The notes beneath the pieces were generated by a model. The model was not told the DNA's origin. It made no database searches and saw only the letters and a list, made by a program, of their open reading frames with translations. A program made the position numbers and the translations under genes. Shown here piece by piece: positions 1-7,444 of a stretch of 15,186 nucleotides of DNA. Each line of letters begins with the position of its first letter. Within the stretch, counting starts at the first letter, position 1. The stretch comes from Candidatus Omnitrophota bacterium (GTDB taxonomy: Bacteria; Omnitrophota; Gorgyraeia; JAGLLT01): assembly GCA_030630095.1 (NCBI GenBank), contig DAOVNW010000006.1:1-15186 (forward strand), in the 5' to 3' direction.

Positions 1-282
1 GGTAGCGTGAAGAATAAAGACGGCATCAAATTTCTTTTTCTTAAGAAAACTGGCGAATCTCAGTCCGGCAAAAATACCTCTGTCTTTGCCGTATTTGTCA
101 TAGACTATAACTTCATCCAAGTACGGATTGCCTTCGACTATCTCGCGCGTGTAAGGCCTGAGCATAAAAGCAATGCGGCTCTCGGGATATGCCTCCCTTA
201 AGGCCTTAATAACCGGAGTAGACAAAAGCACATCTCCTATCCTGTCCGTCCTGACTATGAGTATCCTTTTTAAACTTTTCAT
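1..282 (-). CDS. GT9 heptosyltransferase family protein, N-terminal part only (runs off the left edge)
   Basis: The first 94 residues of a GT9 (ADP-heptose:LPS heptosyltransferase) protein are visible; the rest lies beyond base 1. The ATG at 282-280 overlaps the stop of the preceding gene as ATGA. The translation begins MKSLKRILIVRTDRIGDVLL, the N-terminal Rossmann strand with the G-D pair typical of GT9; the Asp is the proposed catalytic base in WaaC/WaaF. It continues through DEVIVYDKYGKDRG and FLKKKKFDAVFIL. These segments are very close to the corresponding ones in the GT9 gene at 1238-2281, so the two look like tandem duplicates. The likely role is transfer of a heptose or similar sugar to the LPS core at the cytoplasmic face of the inner membrane. 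The sugar and acceptor cannot be read from this fragment, and the C-terminal sugar-nucleotide site is not visible. Family assignment is firm, specificity unknown. Confidence 0.85.
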   Translation of the reverse strand, partial: MKSLKRILIVRTDRIGDVLLSTPVIKALREAYPESRIAFMLRPYTREIVEGNPYLDEVIVYDKYGKDRGIFAGLRFASFLKKKKFDAVFILHAT

Positions 283-1241
283 TTTATAGCTTGTAATATC
301 CCGGCCGCGGCCTTAACCACTTCCTCAGATTCAATACTTCTAAGGCATTCATTGTCAAATCGGCACTGCGCTTTTTCACATGGCACGCAGCCTATCTCCT
401 TTTTAATAATACGATCATGCTCTCCCCGGGGGCCGTATTTAATAGAGTTTGTGGGGCCGAATAATGATATTACGGGTACTTTTTGGGCGGTGGCTAAATG
501 CATAGGAGCGCTGTCATTAGTAATAAGAAGCCTTGTCTTTCTCAAGATGGCCGCCAACTGCATAAGAGAGGTTTTGCCGCAGAGATTAAGTATTTTTTGA
601 GGCAGGCCGCGGGCAATTTCATCCGCTATACGACAATCATCTTTATCACCTACAAGCACTATATGAGCATTCAGCTCGTTGGCCAATTTCTCAGCCGTCT
701 CTTTAAAACGTCCGGCAGGCCACCTTTTAACCTCGCTCAAGGCTCCGGGGGCCATAGCTATAAGCGTTTCTTCAATTTTAAAGGGCCCGAGCAAATTCCC
801 GGCAATCTTTTCATCTTTATCCGTTATCTCTATCAGAAAATCGGCATTTTCGGTATTTATACCGAGCTGTTTAAGCCTGGCCAGATGGACATCTTTCATA
901 TAAGCTCTTTCTCCGGACTTCCGCCGCCAGAGAGCCGTCCTATTGCGCGAGCCTATAAGAAGGGGGATTAATGTATGGCGCAAATCAACCACCAAGTCAT
1001 ATCTCCGCCTCAAGCTGAGAATTAATTTAACCCTATCCTTAAAAGAATCGAATTTATTATAAGGAATAACTCTTCTAACCTGTGAAATCGAAGAAAAAAT
1101 TTCTTTTACTCTCGGGCCGCACATAACGTCCACCGCGGCCTTGGGAAACTCCCGGCATAAAATATAAAGTACGGGTGTCGTCAAAACAGCATCGCCGATA
1201 TTGCTTAAGGTTATCAAGAGAATCGGACTTACCTTTTTCAT
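279..1241 (-). CDS. GT9 heptosyltransferase family glycosyltransferase
   Basis: This is a complete 320-residue GT9 protein, a little shorter than typical WaaF (about 350). The N-terminal domain carries LLITLSNIGDAVLTTP, with the conserved G-D at residues 16-17, and DLVVDLRHT at about 82-90. The C-terminal domain has the acceptor/phosphate segment PGALSEVKRWP (165-175), LCGKTSLMQLAAIL (220-233), the nucleotide-sugar motif TNDSAPMH (241-248) and FGPT (261-264). Near the end are four cysteines (285, 288, 293, 299) in a C-x2-C-x4-C-x5-C pattern that recurs in the other GT9 proteins here. The gene overlaps both neighbours by 4 nt (ATGA), so it is probably translationally coupled. By family it should move an activated heptose (ADP-heptose in studied members) onto LPS core. 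Which core position, or whether another sugar is used, cannot be decided from sequence. Confidence 0.9.
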   Translation of the reverse strand: MKKVSPILLITLSNIGDAVLTTPVLYILCREFPKAAVDVMCGPRVKEIFSSISQVRRVIPYNKFDSFKDRVKLILSLRRRYDLVVDLRHTLIPLLIGSRNRTALWRRKSGERAYMKDVHLARLKQLGINTENADFLIEITDKDEKIAGNLLGPFKIEETLIAMAPGALSEVKRWPAGRFKETAEKLANELNAHIVLVGDKDDCRIADEIARGLPQKILNLCGKTSLMQLAAILRKTRLLITNDSAPMHLATAQKVPVISLFGPTNSIKYGPRGEHDRIIKKEIGCVPCEKAQCRFDNECLRSIESEEVVKAAAGILQAIK

Positions 1242-2281
1242 CTCAACTTTCTAATCAACTTTTCAGCCGCCTCAAGAACGTCATCAACGGTTATGGCCCG
1301 CATACACCTGTTTTTTGGACAGTCAAGATTATAGCAGGGCACCTCGCATCCTACGTCTTTCTGGATAACTGTACACGGAATTTTACCGGTAAAAGGACCG
1401 GTAATCACACTACTTGTCGGACCGTACAAACCTATCGCGGGAGTTCCAACGGCAATAGCAATATGCAGAGGCCCCGAGTCCGCTGAAATTATTAAATCTG
1501 AAAATCTCAAAAGAGCGGCCAACTCTTTAAGATTCGTCCTGCCGCAAGAAACGATGGGACTGCGGCACATCATCTCTTTTATCTCCTCAACCAACCGGAC
1601 ATCCACCAGCCCGCCGGAAATTATCACCTTCATCGGGTATCTTTTTATCAGCTCATCCGCCAGCCGCGCGAATCTTTCAGCCGGCCATCTTTTCAGGTTC
1701 CAGTTGCCCCCGGGATTTATAACCGTCAGAAGGCTGTCCTTTTTTACCTTGTACGATTCAAGTAACTTCTTAATTGAACTTTCAGCCTCTTCCGGTACAA
1801 AAAACTCACAACCTCTATTATCAGCCGCGCCTTCCACCTCTCCGGCAATCCTTAAAAAATATTCAGCCCTGTGAATCCGGTCAACAGTTGAAGCAACTTT
1901 TTTCGTCAGCAAAAAACCGCCTTTTTTTCTATAGCGTCCCACCCTTTGCGGTATGCCCGCCAGAAAACACAACAGCAGTCTGGTAAAAGAGCGCTGAAAA
2001 AGAAAAACTATATCAAAACGTTTTTTCTTCAGGAAGAAGATGAATTTTAGCTTGCCGATAATACCTCTGTGCCTGCCCTTTTCATCATAAACTATAATTT
2101 CATCCAACCGGGGATTATCTTCTAAAATCTGCCTTACGCGAGGTACGAGCATACAGGCAAGATGAGCATCGGTGTACCTTCGCCGCAGGGCGCGGATGGC
2201 AGCCGTCGAAAAGAGCACATCTCCCAACCAGTTAACATTAACAATTAAAATACGTTTTGGCCGTTTTATCCTATCTGTCAT
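1238..2281 (-). CDS. GT9 heptosyltransferase, WaaF-like
   Basis: A complete 347-residue GT9 protein, the usual WaaF length. It has ILIVNVNWLGDVLFSTAAIR with the G-D pair at residues 20-21, the C-terminal phosphate/acceptor segment NPGGNWNLKRWP (189-200), SCGRTNLKELAALL (245-258), and the ADP-heptose site SADSGPLH (266-273) followed by LYGPT. The terminal cysteine cluster is C312, C316, C321, C326, followed by MRAI. It lies between a GT4 gene and another GT9 gene, with 4-nt overlaps on both sides. WaaF adds the second heptose of the inner core from ADP-heptose, in the cytoplasm at the inner membrane. This protein looks the most WaaF-like of the set, but with at least four GT9 domains in the operon the exact heptose position is an inference. 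The gene at 1-282 is its closest paralogue in the window. Confidence 0.9.
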   Translation of the reverse strand: MTDRIKRPKRILIVNVNWLGDVLFSTAAIRALRRRYTDAHLACMLVPRVRQILEDNPRLDEIIVYDEKGRHRGIIGKLKFIFFLKKKRFDIVFLFQRSFTRLLLCFLAGIPQRVGRYRKKGGFLLTKKVASTVDRIHRAEYFLRIAGEVEGAADNRGCEFFVPEEAESSIKKLLESYKVKKDSLLTVINPGGNWNLKRWPAERFARLADELIKRYPMKVIISGGLVDVRLVEEIKEMMCRSPIVSCGRTNLKELAALLRFSDLIISADSGPLHIAIAVGTPAIGLYGPTSSVITGPFTGKIPCTVIQKDVGCEVPCYNLDCPKNRCMRAITVDDVLEAAEKLIRKLR

Positions 2282-3390
2282 AATTTCCTTTTATGCTCAA
2301 CTGTCTCACTGTAAACCCGCTCAACCCTTTTACTAAGTTCATCCAACGAAAATTTATCTTCAGCCGATAGTCTTCCCGCCGCGGCAAACTTACTCCTGAG
2401 GCCGCTATCGCCCAAGAGCTTTACCACAGCCTCTTTAATAGCCTCCGCGTTTTTTGGAGGCACCAGATATCCGCTCTTGCCATTATCAACCAGTGAGTAA
2501 ATGCCTCCGACATTACTGGCAACCACCGCTACCGAACAGGCCATCGCCTCCAGTATAGACAGGCCTAATCCTTCCTCAAGTGACGGCATAACAAAGACGT
2601 CAATAATAGATAATGGAATGCCGGTCTCAAAAACAGAGGAGAAAAAACGCACCCTTTCTTCAATCATTAAGGTTTGTGCTAATTTTTTGAGATTTCCCTC
2701 TTCCGGGCCGTCACCTATAATAAGAAACTGCGTATCCGGCTTTTCCTTTAATATCTTTTGGGCGGCTTCCAGAAAATATCTATGCCCCTTAACCGGGGAC
2801 AGCCTGGCAATAATACCTACCACCGGCGCTTTTTTAAGCCCAAACTTCTCTCTAAAACCCGCTTTCTCCTCCCGGCTATAAGAACACGAGAAGGTTTTCA
2901 AGTCTACCCCATTGTAAATTAACTCAACCTTGTCTTTGGCAACCCGCATATTGTTAACCAAATGCGCCCTGACCGCCTCACTAATAGCAATCACCTTAGC
3001 GCCCCAGCATTGAAAAAGTAACCGCGACTTTTTAGGCTTGAAAAATCCGTGACAGGTAGTTACATAAGGAACCCCGCATAAGGCTGATAAGAACGCCGCC
3101 GCTACCTGCGCTACTCTTGTCTGAGCATGGATAATATCAATTCTCTCCCTCTTAATAAGGTATCTCAGCTTAAAAACGGCCGGGAGTAGTTTGGGATTTA
3201 GTTCTGATTTGGTATTAAGGGAGACTAAGATATGCCTGAGGGAGTCCGCTTCCAGTCCACCCGCCAACTGTCCGCCGCTTGAAGCAACCCACACCTGATG
3301 CCCGGCATCTCTTAACCTCTTAGCCAGAGATATGGTGTAGGAGCTAATCCCGCCCACGTTCAAATGAGTTGTCATAAGCAATATCTTCAT
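2278..3390 (-). CDS. GT4 family glycosyltransferase
   Basis: A 370-residue retaining glycosyltransferase of the GT4 family with GT-B fold. The N-terminal domain opens with MKILLMTTHLNVGGISSYTI, the glycine loop that begins most GT4 enzymes, and contains IIHAQTRVAQ (86-95) and VTTCHGF (110-116). The C-terminal Rossmann domain begins near VVGIIARLSPVKGH (190-203) and has FLIIGDGPE (222-230). The donor-binding E-x7-E motif falls at E273 and E281 (EEGLGLSILE), followed by VASNVGG. No transmembrane segment is obvious, so it is probably peripheral at the inner membrane. It starts with an ATGA overlap with the GT4/GT9 fusion upstream and ends with an ATGA overlap with a GT9 gene downstream, placing it in LPS-core or related glycolipid assembly. 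Donor and acceptor cannot be inferred. The first half resembles the N-terminal half of the upstream fusion, suggesting an old duplication. Confidence 0.9.
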   Translation of the reverse strand: MKILLMTTHLNVGGISSYTISLAKRLRDAGHQVWVASSGGQLAGGLEADSLRHILVSLNTKSELNPKLLPAVFKLRYLIKRERIDIIHAQTRVAQVAAAFLSALCGVPYVTTCHGFFKPKKSRLLFQCWGAKVIAISEAVRAHLVNNMRVAKDKVELIYNGVDLKTFSCSYSREEKAGFREKFGLKKAPVVGIIARLSPVKGHRYFLEAAQKILKEKPDTQFLIIGDGPEEGNLKKLAQTLMIEERVRFFSSVFETGIPLSIIDVFVMPSLEEGLGLSILEAMACSVAVVASNVGGIYSLVDNGKSGYLVPPKNAEAIKEAVVKLLGDSGLRSKFAAAGRLSAEDKFSLDELSKRVERVYSETVEHKRKL

Positions 3391-5480
3391 TTCGCGTTAA
3401 TCCATTTCATAACAGCCTTCGCGACTTCCTCAACTCCGATACTCTTCATACACTTCATAATATCACACTTTGGCTTATAACAGGGGCCGCACTTAGGCCT
3501 TTTATAAATAACGGTGCATTTGTCAGCCGGCGCGACATGCCTTTTAGGATCTGTCGGACCGAATAAAGCTACAAAGGGAACCTTTAACGCGGCGGCAACA
3601 TGCATAGGCGCGGAGTCGCTGGTAACAATAACCCGGCATCTCTTAATCAGAGCGGCAAGCTGCATAAAAGAGGTTTTGCCGCAGGCAATAATGGGCTTAC
3701 TTTTGGTAAGAGCGGCAAATCTCTCCGCCTCCTCCTTGTCCTCCGGGCCGCCGGTCACTACAATCCTGAGATTGTGCTTCAACGTCAGTTCATTGCTGAG
3801 TTTAGCAAAATTTTCAAGAGGCCACCTCTTGCTCTGCCATCTTTTACTGGCTGTTATATTTAGCCCGACTAAAGGCTGGCCTTTAGCTACCCATTCACTC
3901 TTTAAGAACTCCTCTATGTGCCTCTCGTCCTCATCTGCCGGCCACAACTTCAGGCTTTTGTCCAGAATATCTACCCCTAACAAGTTCAAAACCCGCTCCT
4001 GATGCTTTATGGGGTCTGCCAGCCTGCTTGTATCCTTAATCCCATACTTAAGAAGAAATCCCAGTTTTTTATTTTTATAGCCGTATCTCTTTGCCGACGC
4101 GCTTAAAAATCCCAGAAGATGGCTCTTAGAGTTATTCTGTAAATCTATAACCATATCAAAGGACTCTCTTCTTAAACTTCGGGCAATATTGATTATCTCT
4201 TTTGATACTAAAGCGGCGCCTTTAATATCATAGGCCAGAACCTCATCCACATACGGGCAGTTCTTTAAAATATCTTTTACTTCTATATCTACTATAACAC
4301 TGATATGCGCTCCCGGAAATTTGGCTCTCAGGCTTCTCAATGAAGGAACAACCAATATAACATCGCCGGCAGCGCTAAACTTTATAACCAGTATTTTTAA
4401 AGAGCCCGCGGCCTCCTGATAAACCTTTATGGTTTTATTATACATCTCCTTCAAATCGTATAATCTTTCAACCTTCTCCCGGGCCCGCTTGATAAAACTT
4501 TCTGCCAATTGCCGGTCGCGGTATATTTTCAAGAGGGCGCCGGCTATAGCCTCCGAATCCCGGGCAGGAACAAGAATTCCATTTTTACCATCCTCAATTA
4601 TCTCAACTACCCCTCCTACTCTTGTAGCAATAACGGGTGTCCCCACGGCGCCTGCCTCAATTAAAACCCTCCCAAAGGCTTCCTGCGCTGTAGTAGCCAT
4701 TACCAGAACATCAAGTCCGGATAAGACCGCCGGTATGTCAGAGCGCCTGCCTAAAAACTCTACATAACTTGTTATGCCTAACTGCCTGATTGAAATTAAG
4801 AGCTCTTCCCTACAGCCTGTTTTGCCGGGCGAAGCTTCACCGATAATTTGCGCCTTTATGCGGGGCACTTGCCTGACTACCTTTGATATGGCCTTCAAAA
4901 AGTATTTATGCCCCTTAAGAGGCGTGATCCTGCCTATTATACCTACTTTAAAAACACCGCTTCTTTTAAGACAGCCGGGATTAAAGGTAAACTTCTCAAG
5001 GTCAACTCCGCGGGCTATATGCCTGACTCTTTCCGGCGGCACCTTAAAGTCATCAATCATGTGGCGTCCGATAGCCCGGCTAACTACAATTACTCTCTTG
5101 CCCCAGCCCATAACGCGGCTTGTAAAATGAGTATTATAATAACCGTGGCAGGTAGTAACAAAATTACAACCGGTTCTATAACAGGCAATCCAGGCAATCC
5201 AGGCAGGCACCCTGCTTCTGGCGTGGACAACGTCTATTTTTTCCTTTTTTATTATCCCGGCAAGCAGGCCGCTCATCCTTAAAATCGTTAGAGGTGATTT
5301 TTTATTAACCGGCAGTTGATAGTGCTTAACTCCCAATGAGATTAACTCATCAACCAAGCTTCCTCCGGCGGAAACCACTACCGCTCTGTGGTTTTGCCGA
5401 ATAAGTTCTTTTGCCATATCAACAGTACCGGTTTCAACGCCGCCAGTTTCTAAAGCCGGTAAAATCTGAAGAACCCTCAT
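3387..5480 (-). CDS. Two-domain GT4-GT9 glycosyltransferase fusion
   Basis: One uninterrupted 697-codon reading frame encodes two complete glycosyltransferases. Residues 1 to about 355 are a GT4 enzyme: MRVLQILPALETGGVETGTV at the start, VTTCHGYY (108-115), VGIIGRITPLKGHKYF (179-194), and the donor E-x7-E at E267 and E275. Residues from about 360 to 697 are a GT9 heptosyltransferase: LKILVIKFSAAGDVIL with G-D at 372-373, DLQNNSKSH (446-454), NITASKRWQSKRWP (541-554), TSDSAPMH (620-627), FGPTDP, and the cysteine cluster C664, C667, C672, C677. Each half has its family's normal length and intact key motifs, so both active sites are probably functional. The linker is only a few residues after YQEAAGS. 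The gene overlaps both neighbours by 4 nt (ATGA). The enzyme likely adds two successive sugars to the same LPS-core or glycolipid acceptor; which sugars is unknown. A missed stop is unlikely, because the frame is open throughout with no internal start context. Confidence 0.92.
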   Translation of the reverse strand: MRVLQILPALETGGVETGTVDMAKELIRQNHRAVVVSAGGSLVDELISLGVKHYQLPVNKKSPLTILRMSGLLAGIIKKEKIDVVHARSRVPAWIAWIACYRTGCNFVTTCHGYYNTHFTSRVMGWGKRVIVVSRAIGRHMIDDFKVPPERVRHIARGVDLEKFTFNPGCLKRSGVFKVGIIGRITPLKGHKYFLKAISKVVRQVPRIKAQIIGEASPGKTGCREELLISIRQLGITSYVEFLGRRSDIPAVLSGLDVLVMATTAQEAFGRVLIEAGAVGTPVIATRVGGVVEIIEDGKNGILVPARDSEAIAGALLKIYRDRQLAESFIKRAREKVERLYDLKEMYNKTIKVYQEAAGSLKILVIKFSAAGDVILVVPSLRSLRAKFPGAHISVIVDIEVKDILKNCPYVDEVLAYDIKGAALVSKEIINIARSLRRESFDMVIDLQNNSKSHLLGFLSASAKRYGYKNKKLGFLLKYGIKDTSRLADPIKHQERVLNLLGVDILDKSLKLWPADEDERHIEEFLKSEWVAKGQPLVGLNITASKRWQSKRWPLENFAKLSNELTLKHNLRIVVTGGPEDKEEAERFAALTKSKPIIACGKTSFMQLAALIKRCRVIVTSDSAPMHVAAALKVPFVALFGPTDPKRHVAPADKCTVIYKRPKCGPCYKPKCDIMKCMKSIGVEEVAKAVMKWINAK

Positions 5481-7444
5481 ATTAATCCCGCCAGCGCCTC
5501 TCTTATTTTTTTATTGTCATCAGGAGCCTTAGCCTCTCCCTCCGCCGCAAACAAACCCTTAACAACCATCTTTAAATTCCCGGCTTTCGCTGTTTTCACA
5601 AAGCCCCGCGCGATGTAATTACTTATCAGTCTTTTGTGTTTACCGAGGCCCTTCAGGGACTGATAGTTGTCCGGCACGAGCACAACAACACGCTTTTGAG
5701 AGCTTACGGCCTCGCAAATCATAGAGAGGCTGTCAAAAGAAACAATTACTACATCCGATAGGCCCAGGATACCGCCTATCGTTTCAGGAGGATTATTCTT
5801 TGAGGCAAACACCAAAAGTTTGCACTTCTCAAAACCTGTCAGCGAACTTTCGAACAACAACTCAAACACCCGGCCTGTACGCCTGGATGTAGTAGCCAAA
5901 AGATTGCAATTATACTCAGCGGCTATACTCTTTATATCAGCCAGCATCCTCTTAATCTGAGTTTCCTTATAATTATAATGACGGCTGTCTCCGCCAAAAA
6001 AAACACCAAGAACGGGGCCGTCATTCAGGCTTATCTTGGCAGTCAGAGTCTCTTTATCGCGCCTTATTGATTCAGCGCTGATTAAGCCGGGAGCACCATT
6101 AGTCACAACCACTCTCCCCGATTTCCCAAATCTGCCGGGCCGGTCATGCTCGGGTATAACGGCTAAATCAAAGTTATTGATGCTAAGCGGCGGTTTCATT
6201 ACCACAATACTTCGGGCGCCGTTTTCCTTAGAGACCGCTAAATTAATACCTGCCAGTTTACTACCGCAGGAAATCACATAATCCGCGTAACCGCTTATCA
6301 GTTCGCGGTAACTTTCTTTCGTCAGAAACAATCTTAGCAATAAAAGGCGCAGGGGCTGAAAAAAGGTGAGCGTCAAACAGGTATTTAATATAGCAGAGCC
6401 TGCCTTATGTCTAAATCCGGCCTCAATTATTTTACAACCGTCTTCCCGGGCATAGGGCAGCCTCGACTGAAGACCGTTTCTTTTAAGTTCCTCCCCCAAT
6501 AGGCGGCTAACGGCCTTCGCCTGGTTCAAATGGCCGGCCTTACCGTCACTTAATATAATAACAGCCCGGGCAGGCGTCGACCTCCACCTCTTCTGCGCCC
6601 AGAACCACTGCTCGGGGCTTTCTTTAATATAACGGCTAAGCAAATTGTGATAACCTTGGAGGCAATCCCTGATAACTAACTCATTAGGCCCCTGACTGTC
6701 AATCGTTAACTCCTCGAGCATAAACAGGGTGTGCCTGCCTCCCTTGCCTCTTTTAATAAAACAGGGCATAATGGGGCTCCCCGTCTTCACAGCGATAGCC
6801 GCCACTCCTGACGGAGCTGACGTATACCTGCCCAAAAATTCCACAAAAACGCCGTTTTGGCGGACATCCTGGTCAGCCAGCATTCCCAGGGTTTTATTTT
6901 TTCTTAAGCTCCTTAAAATAGTCTTTACGCCGGCGCCTTTACTGACAACCTCACAGTTGTTAGCGCTTCTGCAGCTATTTAACAGCTCATTAAGCCTGTT
7001 AAGTTTCTGTTTTTTGGCCAGCACCTGCATGGGATAACCTTTGATACTTAGTACCTGGGGTGAAAGCTCCCAGTTTCCGAAATGGCCCGTCAAAAATATC
7101 AAACCCCCGCCCTTAGCTTTAGCCTTTTTAACAGTTTCAAGCCCTTTTATAGAAACAAATCTGTCAACCCAATCTTCGTTTAATTTTGGAAATCTCGCTA
7201 TCTCAACCAACATCTGGCCCAGGTTCTTGTAAGAGCTCCTTAAAATTCTCTTCAGTTCAGCCGGGGATTTTGAACAGCTAAAGGCGGCTCGTAAATTCAA
7301 ATAACCGGTTCTCTTCTGCTTAGCACAAAAAAGGCAAGCTAGGCTTCCCATAAGTCTGCCGAGAAACAAAGCAAAATTTAACGGCAGGCATTTAAGCACA
7401 AACAAAATAAACTTAGCCGCCAGATATGCCGGATATGTATTCAT
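5477..7444 (-). CDS. Lipid A late acyltransferase (LpxL/HtrB-type) fused to an ELM1-like GT-B domain
   Basis: A 655-residue fusion. Residues 1 to about 291 match the lipid A lauroyl/myristoyl acyltransferase family. They include an N-terminal hydrophobic anchor (about 8-37), the catalytic H-x4-E motif in LTGHFGNWELS (H121, E126), GMLADQD (187-193), and the family's closing segment EQWFWAQKRWRSTP (278-291). Residues from about 293 match the ELM1 family (named for plant mitochondrial fission protein ELM1, and common in Gram-negative bacteria): VIILSDGKAGHLNQAKA at the start, a hydrophobic segment at about 353-374, NNFDLAVIPEHDRPG (423-437), LGVFFGGDSRHYNY (479-492), LLATTSRRTG (515-524) and VSFDSLSMICEAV (568-580). 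This half has glycosyltransferase-like (GT-B) architecture, but its reaction is not established. The gene starts 32 nt inside lpxK and ends with an ATGA overlap. The first domain should put a secondary acyl chain on lipid A precursor at the inner membrane. The second probably acts on the same lipid. Confidence 0.88.
   Translation of the reverse strand: MNTYPAYLAAKFILFVLKCLPLNFALFLGRLMGSLACLFCAKQKRTGYLNLRAAFSCSKSPAELKRILRSSYKNLGQMLVEIARFPKLNEDWVDRFVSIKGLETVKKAKAKGGGLIFLTGHFGNWELSPQVLSIKGYPMQVLAKKQKLNRLNELLNSCRSANNCEVVSKGAGVKTILRSLRKNKTLGMLADQDVRQNGVFVEFLGRYTSAPSGVAAIAVKTGSPIMPCFIKRGKGGRHTLFMLEELTIDSQGPNELVIRDCLQGYHNLLSRYIKESPEQWFWAQKRWRSTPARAVIILSDGKAGHLNQAKAVSRLLGEELKRNGLQSRLPYAREDGCKIIEAGFRHKAGSAILNTCLTLTFFQPLRLLLLRLFLTKESYRELISGYADYVISCGSKLAGINLAVSKENGARSIVVMKPPLSINNFDLAVIPEHDRPGRFGKSGRVVVTNGAPGLISAESIRRDKETLTAKISLNDGPVLGVFFGGDSRHYNYKETQIKRMLADIKSIAAEYNCNLLATTSRRTGRVFELLFESSLTGFEKCKLLVFASKNNPPETIGGILGLSDVVIVSFDSLSMICEAVSSQKRVVVLVPDNYQSLKGLGKHKRLISNYIARGFVKTAKAGNLKMVVKGLFAAEGEAKAPDDNKKIREALAGLI

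Noticed and set aside
498..971. A 157-codon open frame on the plus strand
   Set aside because: It is antisense to a GT9 gene with intact motifs, and its translation shows no family features.
3514..4002. A 162-codon open frame on the plus strand
   Set aside because: It lies wholly antisense to the GT9 half of the fusion gene, which has clear family motifs. The plus-strand translation has no recognisable domain and is best explained as a shadow.
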